A stretch of DNA of 64,000 bases from Nematostella vectensis. Its lineage: Eukaryota; Cnidaria; Anthozoa; Actiniaria; Edwardsiidae. The DNA lies in assembly GCF_932526225.1 (NCBI RefSeq), contig NC_064042.1, positions 6,439,540 to 6,503,539 of the forward strand, in the 5' to 3' direction. Positions 62,301-64,000 of this stretch are shown in pieces (position 1 is the stretch's first letter; every line of letters begins with the position of its first letter). The notes beneath the pieces are model-generated. The model saw only the letters and a program-made list of their open reading frames with translations. It did no database searches and had not been told where the DNA came from. Made by a program: the position numbers and the translations under genes.

Positions 62301-62952
62301 GGCGCAAGAATTCAAGATAGTGTCCATAACCTGTTTTTCAGACGTCATGGCTTCTTCTCAAATCGCCCAAATCGTAACGGAAGGATCAAACGTGACGTTA
62401 GAGTGTGACGCCGGCATCAACAAGACAGTCTCATGGAGAAAAGTCGGACAAGCCAAATACCCGGTAGGAGGTATCCGGGAATTTGCCCCGGTCACGCTTG
62501 CAGATGGGGGATTGTACCATTGCGTGACCGAGCACGCGCGCGAGTGTGCCGCCCTTGCCACCAAAACCGTCAACATTCAAGTCAATTGTAAGTAAAATTT
62601 AATCATTTGATCAAGAGCTTAAGTTCTTTTTCCCTGTAAAGTTTATTGTAAACCACCCTTCTGATACTACTGCCACACTCAGGTTCACTTTTTCTTCTCT
62701 CGACAGCATTTGATTGAATTTTTTTACCGGATAAATACTAACTTCTTTTTTTTTTCTTTCTAAAGCTATCGGTTCAGTACCTCCCAACATTACAACTAGC
62801 TTTAAAAACATGATTTTCAAAGAAAACGCCACAGTTCGCCTGACATGTCAAGCCACTGGAAATCCAGCGCCGGACGTGTACTGGACTATGGACCGACGGA
62901 GGATCGGAGGTAGCAACACGCTTGAGCTCAAGGCTTCAGCTGATAACATGGG
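35111..62952 (+). CDS. 5' part of an Ig-superfamily cell-surface receptor (signal peptide plus seven Ig-like domains)
   Basis: Inferred exons are 35111-35183, 35391-35744, 40781-40894, 41674-41823, 42297-42541, 60265-60522, 61728-61985, 62342-62587 and 62766 to at least 62952. All introns are phase 1. The start ATG opens a signal peptide (WVLLGLLAIALF). The exon at 35391 is a V-like Ig domain, and 40781 with 41674 together encode one Ig domain; both lack the canonical Cys pair. The exons at 42297, 60265, 61728 and 62342 each encode an Ig domain with the LxC and YxC cysteines, while the exon at 62766 stops before its second Cys, where a minisatellite begins. A Polinton sits in the intron between 42541 and 60265. 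By synteny and shared flanking repeat, its 3' half probably resembles receptor 1. A recognition or adhesion role is inferred. Confidence 0.8.
35745..36961. other. Receptor 2 intron, first part: AT-rich, nothing recognised
   Basis: Long A/T stretches and short frames only. Confidence 0.5.
36962..37236. mobile_element. Dispersed MITE-like repeat R2, copy 3
   Basis: Begins CGTACCTAGGAGG and ends TCTCGGTATGGG. The interior GATTCTCAATAGACGTGCTA matches copies 1 and 2. It carries an 18 C run (36985-37002) and a 20 C run (37161-37180). Confidence 0.65.
37440..39560. repeat. Tandem segmental duplication, about 845 bp unit, two close copies and one decayed
   Basis: Landmarks such as CCAAAGATATAATGATACAG (38072 and 38917) and GGATCCACACATGCTAATGC recur about 845 bp apart with few changes. 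A third, much older copy covers about 37440-37700. Non-coding. Confidence 0.85.
39561..40780. other. Receptor 2 intron, last part: nothing recognised
   Basis: AT-rich to about 40200, then mixed. A GGCTGGCT short repeat lies near 40465. No exon is recognised. Confidence 0.5.
40957..41252. repeat. About 72 bp tandem repeat, four copies
   Basis: The unit contains CTTCGGGAACGTTCCCGACG, TAGCTCCATCTTACAAACAA and AGAATTAGCTTAATTT. It lies in the intron between the two halves of the second Ig domain. Confidence 0.85.
41899..42134. mobile_element. MITE-like element with 27 bp inverted termini
   Basis: GCCTCATTGTCACCAGTTTA at 41899 and the inverse near 42115-42134 pair over 27 bp with one mismatch. 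The element is about 236 bp, non-coding and inside a receptor 2 intron. Confidence 0.7.
42575..42722. repeat. Dispersed repeat R3, copy 1
   Basis: TAAGATTGGGG..., CAATACAGAAAC.TTAA.AAAATATTG and TTCATTTCCTTATA-like blocks, ending in a CCCC-rich segment. The related copy is 60868-61110. A 20 G run covers 42588-42607. Confidence 0.65.
43128..43133. repeat. Target site duplication, left (TATACT)
   Basis: Matches the six bases at 60050-60055 exactly. Six-base duplications are characteristic of Polinton integration. Confidence 0.9.
43134..43340 (+). repeat. Polinton left terminal inverted repeat
   Basis: Pairs with 59828-60049. It contains two direct copies of a sub-repeat with ATATATCGGGCGGAAGTGAC. 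The right arm has 13 extra bases near its outer part. Confidence 0.92.
43433..44325 (+). pseudogene. Polinton leftmost ORF with GRF-type zinc finger, frame broken
   Basis: A TATA-like ATATATAAG (about 43378) precedes an ATG at 43433. The first frame covers about 30 codons with two Cys, and the coding signal then moves to a frame open from 43522 to 43836. That frame has a CEH..C spacing, an FSNGRVYF stretch and a C..FVWAE ending, which resembles the GRF zinc finger known from DNA-repair and topoisomerase proteins. A Lys/Arg-rich stretch follows. A further frame at about 43963-44325 has a helical, acidic C-terminal look. I read this as one or two genes with at least two frameshifts. AATAAA signals follow at about 44322-44332. 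Function is inferred from the motif only. Confidence 0.5.
44368..44687 (-). pseudogene. RING-finger ORF of the Polinton, frameshifted
   Basis: On the minus strand an ATG at 44687 opens a frame with CIICQE near its start, then a C..H..HC cluster, the first half of a C3HC4 RING. About 40 codons in, at roughly 44560, the reading shifts: the expected last Cys pair region (a TCP segment) continues in another frame to a TAG at 44368. RING ORFs are known accessory genes in Polintons and related viruses and usually act as ubiquitin ligases. This copy is broken. Confidence 0.65.
44790..45350. promoter_or_regulatory. Divergent intergenic promoter region between RING and polymerase genes
   Basis: Contains paired direct repeats (CGATGAGATCATCGGG at about 44814 and 45162; AACGTCATACCGAT near 44887 and 45024) and inverted CCAAT boxes (GATTGG). 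A TATAAAAG box at 45322-45329 with TCAGTTGG at 45352-45359 serves the polymerase gene. Confidence 0.6.
45378..48900 (+). pseudogene. POLB: Polinton protein-primed DNA polymerase B, inactivated
   Basis: Domain order fits a Polinton polymerase: an acidic N-terminus, paired Cys clusters (about 46550-46900), exonuclease segments (DFD near 47030, HNFKGY near 47230, YCHLDVE near 47620) and polymerase motifs near 47935 and 48275. I see an 18-G run at 46140-46157 with a frame change, an in-frame TAG at 47200-47202, a frame change at 47730-47780, a junction at about 48150-48160 where some 250 expected residues including the first catalytic palm motif are missing, a TAA at 48412-48414, a smaller gap near 48505 that removes the second catalytic palm motif, and a frame change near 48770. 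The family copies the element with a terminal protein; this copy cannot. Start: ATG after the TATA box at 45322. Confidence 0.92.
49012..50050 (+). pseudogene. INT: Polinton retroviral-type integrase, broken
   Basis: A TATAAATAAG box (48969) precedes an ATG at 49012. The first frame gives a Cys-containing, then Pro/Glu-rich region; the integrase proper is read in another frame from about 49196. It contains a linker with WLRSQPTYTFHKP, a first catalytic Asp in WQADLGDMQ and a second in QTDDGTEF. Near 49681 the frame changes and about ten residues appear lost; the third catalytic residue (Glu) follows in VERFYRT. The C-terminal segment is cut at about 50030, where the next gene begins at once. 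The family inserts Polinton DNA and makes 6 bp duplications, which agrees with TATACT here. Confidence 0.92.
50049..51074 (+). CDS. Intact Polinton virion-type ORF, paralogue 1 (341 aa)
   Basis: An uninterrupted 341-codon frame starting at an ATG immediately after the truncated integrase. It is mostly beta-like with no transmembrane segment. Its C-terminal third (MYVYSNMSEGN, AVERNF, PFYFP, IHFYI-type block, TLHYRR ending) is shared with the next ORF. The position among capsid genes suggests a structural or assembly role, but I cannot name the fold. Its own promoter seems to have been lost in the deletion that joined it to the integrase. The intact frame contrasts with its neighbours. Confidence 0.85.
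   Translation: MTYQHHFHVTLPSNAIQGALPGNTINDFSIGTPKTLDLREGQWGVALVSLIYPHTWTKFLPRDHDIWIYHEVPEASWLQANKDNPNARVSVEKIGDKWTHIKLDGFKVPKWHEVAFNLKTVIDQFNKDRATVIQQLGRGVKDVDITINTTSKKITIKIGKDVQLLLRPRVAKALGFKQWISGEWTMQLHPDDNILPPDYQFGQVEIHKALKNWVPLSYDDLSQFPGSEDFNPLLVRPFASKETEMAIEELHPFQDMYVYSNMSEGNLVMESEYNNLLRVLSPEGNYGEAVERNFINPFYFPIRTQMVNMIHFYITDDEGEPISFQSGAVVGTLHYRRVRFA
51077..52039 (+). CDS. Intact Polinton virion-type ORF, paralogue 2 (320 aa)
   Basis: Starts 2 nt after the stop of paralogue 1. The N-terminus (IDLRYGNWEVGLSSIIY) parallels the IDLR/WGVALVSLIYP segment of paralogue 1, and the C-terminus repeats MYVYSN, AVERNF, PFYFP and LHFRR. The middle has diverged. The tandem pair probably arose by duplication inside the element. 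Its stop overlaps the ATG of the next frame (ATGA). Structural role inferred from context. Confidence 0.85.
   Translation: MTAPREYILTLSSSDREKAASSNEIGDFVVRPPQRIDLRYGNWEVGLSSIIYQPIYDIFTPDEHDIWIMCKHLDHQISPSMTSPSAPAPYFQWHRLTIPPSTMNDWAQLSKNVQLTSTTLTLFKVGRGNRMLMRKRLGAGLGYSNEILSDPGPFYPTLLENIVIRGILLPDYPITERETYKAQPPNPPEIPARPLPHWIVFDCSFTQWPDNTVTRMFLSSSHPKPFIFRPLFQNMYVYSNITEDNFILGSNARNVLRVMVARGEPGGRAVERNFERPFYFPVLLRLIEQIHIYIKKDTGRTVPFSSGSIKVTLHFRRTSS
52036..52421 (+). pseudogene. Small glycine-rich Polinton ORF, frameshifted
   Basis: An ATG overlapping the previous stop opens about 36 codons (IRIPFKEILS region) to a TAG at 52144. A second frame then continues from about 52150 with Gly/Ala-rich sequence containing GAAMEKAQKGSGPMFLG and a GSLLDQQGSGSGRDQ stretch, ending at 52421. 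The pair looks like one short gene with a frame change. Family unknown; the location suggests a minor virion protein. Confidence 0.55.
52556..53857 (+). pseudogene. MCP: Polinton double-jelly-roll major capsid protein, broken
   Basis: The ATG at 52556 opens a frame with STYIDLKKT, VNNALHSI and QVKVELNN, typical of the first jelly roll. An in-frame TGA at 53081-53083 cuts it. The frame then continues with the LIGPL..DIF block until about 53260-53310, where it changes; an NGLVPKRMIFG segment follows, and a second frame change near 53605 leads to the last strands (VTLELTFSEAADKVYTVVLY) and a stop at 53855. Order and motifs match the capsid protein of Polintons, which underlies the proposal that these elements can form virions. 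This copy would not give a full-length product. Confidence 0.88.
53891..54504 (+). pseudogene. PRO: Adenain-type cysteine protease of the Polinton, broken
   Basis: The ATG at 53891 opens a frame to a TAG at 54107-54109. That stop falls directly after the predicted catalytic His (PGSH). The same frame continues with WWDSFG and the Cys-containing CGQYCLF segment, then changes frame near 54285. Adenain-family proteases mature capsid proteins in adenoviruses, virophages and Polintons. Here the catalytic His and Cys codons remain visible but are separated by the stop. AATAAA follows at about 54529. Confidence 0.88.
54647..55290 (+). pseudogene. ATP: FtsK/HerA-type DNA packaging ATPase, frameshifted
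   Basis: From an ATG at 54647 the frame carries a clear Walker A (GPSQSGKT) about 25 residues in. At about 54880-54905 the reading frame changes; the second frame holds the Walker B strand (LIMYDLMD), a sensor-like LFLSQN stretch and a complete C-terminus to 55290. One lesion appears to split an otherwise well-preserved A32-like packaging ATPase. Its stop codon lies inside the TATAAATAG box of the next gene. Confidence 0.9.
55286..55324 (+). promoter_or_regulatory. Polinton core promoter 1 (PLA2-like gene)
   Basis: TATAAATAGAG at 55286-55296 and CATTGAC at 55318-55324, 32 nt apart; ATG at 55329. Confidence 0.75.
55329..55709 (+). pseudogene. Phospholipase A2-like ORF (parvovirus VP1-type motifs), broken
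   Basis: The ATG at 55329 opens a short frame. In a second frame, from 55421, lies YNYCGPGT, the calcium-loop motif of PLA2-like domains. The paired HDIAYS catalytic motif follows in a third segment that returns to the first frame, near 55520. A strongly basic Lys/Arg tail ends at 55709. Spacing and order match virion-associated PLA2 domains, which in other viruses act on endosomal membranes. Two frame changes mean no intact domain is encoded. The identification rests on these two motifs. Confidence 0.65.
55670..55710 (+). promoter_or_regulatory. Polinton core promoter 2 (Arg/Ser-rich core gene)
   Basis: TATAAATAGAG at 55670-55680 and TCAGTTGAC at 55702-55710, again 32 nt apart, both inside the 3' end of the PLA2-like gene; ATG at 55712. 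Confidence 0.8.
55712..56659 (+). pseudogene. Arg/Ser-rich virion core-like protein, three in-frame stops
   Basis: One reading frame of 315 codons holds throughout with no frameshift but is cut by TAG at 56051, TAG at 56069 and TAA at 56312. The composition is Arg, Ser, Pro and Thr-rich with many SR/RS and RGR motifs, as in protamine-like viral core proteins that compact DNA. A (AGT)n run at about 56255-56300 encodes poly-Ser. The core role is inferred from composition and position. The long reverse-strand frame here (55819-56568) is a compositional shadow. Confidence 0.7.
56664..56702 (+). promoter_or_regulatory. Polinton core promoter 3
   Basis: TATAAATAG at 56664-56672 and TCATTTCG at 56695-56702, 31 nt apart, just after the core gene stop; ATG at 56705. 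Confidence 0.7.
56705..57055 (+). CDS. Intact small basic Polinton protein with hydrophobic C-terminus (116 aa)
   Basis: An open frame with a basic N-terminal two thirds (helical, rich in Lys/Arg/Gln) and a C-terminal hydrophobic segment around FVVPLLLGSFGATAATPVL, ending LISKI. Such small basic ORFs with a Gly/Leu-rich tail occur in Polinton-like viruses next to core genes. I cannot assign a biochemical role; a core or membrane-active virion peptide is possible. It is preceded by its own TATAAATAG box and followed by another. Confidence 0.8.
   Translation: MSSRLRRDERFLGVLSHTKGKARQRLLANATPEQINTLGEIAKNLLKGNLPISQTQSRKLKPHLQRLRTLANKRVPNGSRKRSVTSQRNGFVVPLLLGSFGATAATPVLKKLISKI
57060..57100 (+). 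promoter_or_regulatory. Polinton core promoter 4
   Basis: TATAAATAGAG at 57060-57070 and TCAGTTGAC at 57092-57100, 32 nt apart; ATG at 57115. Confidence 0.8.
57115..57623 (+). pseudogene. Polinton ORF with helical N-terminus and Pro-rich tail, frameshifted
   Basis: The promoter-proximal ATG at 57115 is out of frame with the best coding signal, which reads from about 57125 (Met-rich, PKYMLNMF) to about 57280. It then continues in a third frame (NQYLKWLQQVK) into a Pro/Thr-rich tail ending WDPF at 57623. Two frame changes are therefore likely. AATAAA follows at about 57675. Family not named with confidence. Confidence 0.6.
57724..58326 (-). CDS. Intact DEDD/RNase-H-like ORF of the Polinton (about 200 aa)
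   Basis: On the minus strand the first ATG is at 58326; the frame is open a little further upstream without an ATG. Motifs: ILDFDGF near residue 12, RHHGDEVVG, VAYKEGDCEHKVL, NLELYGCPKYEAL, CGYHFY and HCPRAEV, then a WL-containing end. The DxD start, the acidic GDCEH block and the late His-Cys-Pro-Arg-Ala-Glu block suggest a DEDD-type exonuclease or RNase-H-like fold, as seen in accessory ORFs of aquatic animal mobile elements. Activity is unproven. It is one of the few undamaged genes and is transcribed against the virion cluster. Confidence 0.7.
   Translation of the reverse strand: MEGILHNIKGILDFDGFRVNKEFWCKEAAFRHHGDEVVGKHFFFPIAFNELSDSDKRCVRYTSRRIMKMNFDLAPRSSVPHTELNRIVKEWYDLYGQGGVVAYKEGDCEHKVLQELGIPHVNLELYGCPKYEALWAYYDSITPHMNFLWDISAKTCGYHFYQPEPTPVHCPRAEVYVFGKWLKEKQRLYSRPSYHFETTV
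58540..58784. promoter_or_regulatory. Divergent promoter with four CCAAT boxes
   Basis: AACCAATCAG-like boxes recur near 58598, 58628, 58665 and 58697. A TATAAATAG reads toward the minus gene (58576-58568) and TATAAAAT (about 58743) reads toward the plus gene starting at 58785. Confidence 0.65.
58785..59616 (+). pseudogene. Rightmost Polinton ORF: zinc-ribbon-like N-terminus and acidic tail, broken
   Basis: An ATG at 58785 starts a frame with a CVTC pair, cut by TGA codons at 58830 and 58860. The same frame continues with a CDRC pair and a Trp-rich segment to about 59130. The coding signal then moves to a second frame (ERVEREIYELGRDEYMRNL) and, near 59280, to a third with an Asp/Glu-rich tail ending FFNIL at 59616. 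The two Cys pairs suggest a zinc ribbon. AATAAA lies at about 59695. Function unknown. Confidence 0.55.
59828..60049 (-). repeat. Polinton right terminal inverted repeat
   Basis: Reverse complement of the left end, with TGACGTCACTTCCGCC sub-repeats. A partial additional sub-repeat lies just inside, at about 59780-59827. Confidence 0.92.
60050..60055. repeat. Target site duplication, right (TATACT)
   Basis: Exact copy of 43128-43133, immediately outside the right terminus. Confidence 0.9.
60868..61110. repeat. Dispersed repeat R3, copy 2
   Basis: Shares TAAGATTGGGG, ACAATACAGAAACCTTAACA and ATTTCCTTATA blocks with 42575-42722. Ends in a GCCCC-rich segment. A 14 G run covers 60914-60927. Confidence 0.65.
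61111..61727. other. Receptor 2 intron with paired CCCGAGAA motifs
   Basis: GGGCCCGAGAA(T/G)TTC-type motifs recur near 61200, 61390, 61430 and 61625 in both orientations, and TTTCCCGAAACA / TGTTTTGAGAAACGAG lie at the edges (61168 and 61639). This may be an old inverted-repeat element. Non-coding. Confidence 0.4.
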
Positions 62953-64000
62953 CGTAGCTAGGGAGGCGAGTTTCTAGGGAGGGGTGTAGCTATGGAGAAG
63001 TGTAGCTAGGGAGGGGAGTAGCTAGAGAGGGGAGTAGCTAGGGAGGTGTGTAGCTAGGGAGGGCAGTAGCTAGGGAGGGGAGTAGCTAGGGAGGGGAGTA
63101 GCTAGGGAGGGGAGTAGCTAGAGAGGTGTGTAGCTAGGTAGGGGAGTAGCTAGGAAGGGGAGTAGCTAGGGAAGGAGTAGCTAGTTAGGGGAGTAGCTAG
63201 GAAGGGGAGTAGCTAGGGAGGGGAGTAGCTATGGAGGGGTGTAGCTAGGGAGGGAAGTAGCTAGGGGAAGGAGTAGCTAGGGAGGGGAGTAGCTAGGAAG
63301 GGAGTAGCTAGGTAGGGGAGTAGCTAGGGAGGGCAGTAGCTAGGGAAAGGTGTAGCTAGGGAGGGGTGTAGCTAGGGAAGGGAGTAGCTAGAGAGGGGAG
63401 TAACTAGGGAGGGAAGTAGCTAGAGAGGGGAGTAGCTAGGGAGGGGAGTAGCTAGGGAGGGGAGTAGCTAGGGAGGGGAGTAGCTAGAGAGGGGAGTAGC
63501 TAGGGAGGGGAGTAGCTAGGGAGGGGAGTAGCTAGAGAGGGGAGTAGCTAGGGAGGGGAGTAGCTATGGAGGGGAGTAGCTAGGAAGGGGAGTAGCTAGG
63601 GAGGGGTGTAGCTAGGGAGGGGAGTAGCTAGGGAGGGGAGTAGCTATGGAGGGAAGTAGCTAGAGAGGGGAGTAGCTAGGGAGGGGAGTAGCTGGGGAAG
63701 GAGTAGCTAGGGAGGGCAGTAGCTAGGGAGGGGTGTAGCTAGGGAGGGGTGTAGCTAGGGAGGGGTGTAGCTAGGGAGGGGAGTAGCTAGGGAGGGGTGT
63801 AGCTAGGGAGGGGAGTAGCTAGGGAGGGGTGTAGCTAGGGAGGGGAGTAGCTAGGAAGGGGAGTAGCTATGGAGGGAAGTAGCTAGAGAGGGGAGTAGCT
63901 AGGGAGGGGAGTAGCTGGGGAAGGAGTAGCTAGGGAGGGCAGTAGCTAGGGAGGGGTGTAGCTAGGGAGGGGTGTAGCTAGGGGAAGGAGTAGCTAGGGA
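62953..64000. repeat. 16 bp minisatellite, at least 1,048 bp, cutting into an Ig exon
   Basis: About 65 copies of AGCTAGGGAGGGGAGT with G/A, T/A and length variants, running past the window end. It begins directly after the GATAACATGGGC end of the seventh Ig segment, before that domain's second Cys. Confidence 0.95.

Overview
The window reads as nuclear DNA of an intron-rich invertebrate animal, most likely a cnidarian (anthozoan) by its mix of multi-domain Ig receptors, phase-1 introns, abundant satellites and a Polinton. That assignment is inference. There is no prokaryotic gene organisation, and I recognise no rRNA, tRNA or CRISPR array.

Layout. (1) 1-4280: the 3' half of a plus-strand cell-surface receptor gene (EGF, SEA, FN3, one transmembrane helix, and a long tail with about ten tyrosine motifs), with local tandem duplications at exon ends. 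(2) 4280-14100: mostly non-coding DNA with old repeats, a LINE reverse-transcriptase remnant and a long hairpin. (3) 14104-14555 (minus): the first exon of an unidentified secretory-pathway protein, head to head with (4) 14830-20821 (plus): a complete six-exon DDX51/Dbp6-type DEAD-box helicase gene whose introns are full of minisatellites. (5) 20822-24160: MITE-like elements and dispersed repeats. (6) 24161-30862: about 85 copies of a 76-79 bp satellite with higher-order structure. (7) 30863-35000: non-coding DNA with a 649 bp foldback element. (8) 35111 to the window end: the 5' part of a second Ig receptor gene (signal peptide and seven Ig-like domains), which runs into a 16 bp minisatellite at 62953-64000. 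The same minisatellite opens the window just upstream of receptor 1, so the two receptors look like tandem paralogues.

The large insertion in receptor 2 is a 16.9 kb Polinton/Maverick (43134-60049) with about 210 bp terminal inverted repeats and a perfect 6 bp target duplication (TATACT). It carries a GRF-type zinc finger, RING finger, protein-primed DNA polymerase B, retroviral-type integrase, two tandem paralogous virion-type ORFs, a glycine-rich ORF, double-jelly-roll capsid protein, adenain-type protease, packaging ATPase, PLA2-like ORF, Arg/Ser-rich core protein, two small ORFs, a DEDD/RNase-H-like ORF and a zinc-ribbon-like acidic ORF. Most are broken by stops, frameshifts or deletions; four ORFs remain open (50049, 51077, 56705 and the minus ORF at 57724). 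Virion-cluster genes share a compact promoter: TATAAATAG, then a TCAGTTGAC-like motif about 32 nt downstream.

Exon boundaries were inferred by eye from GT/AG sites, continuous phase and domain continuity. Domain calls come from visible motifs, not searches.
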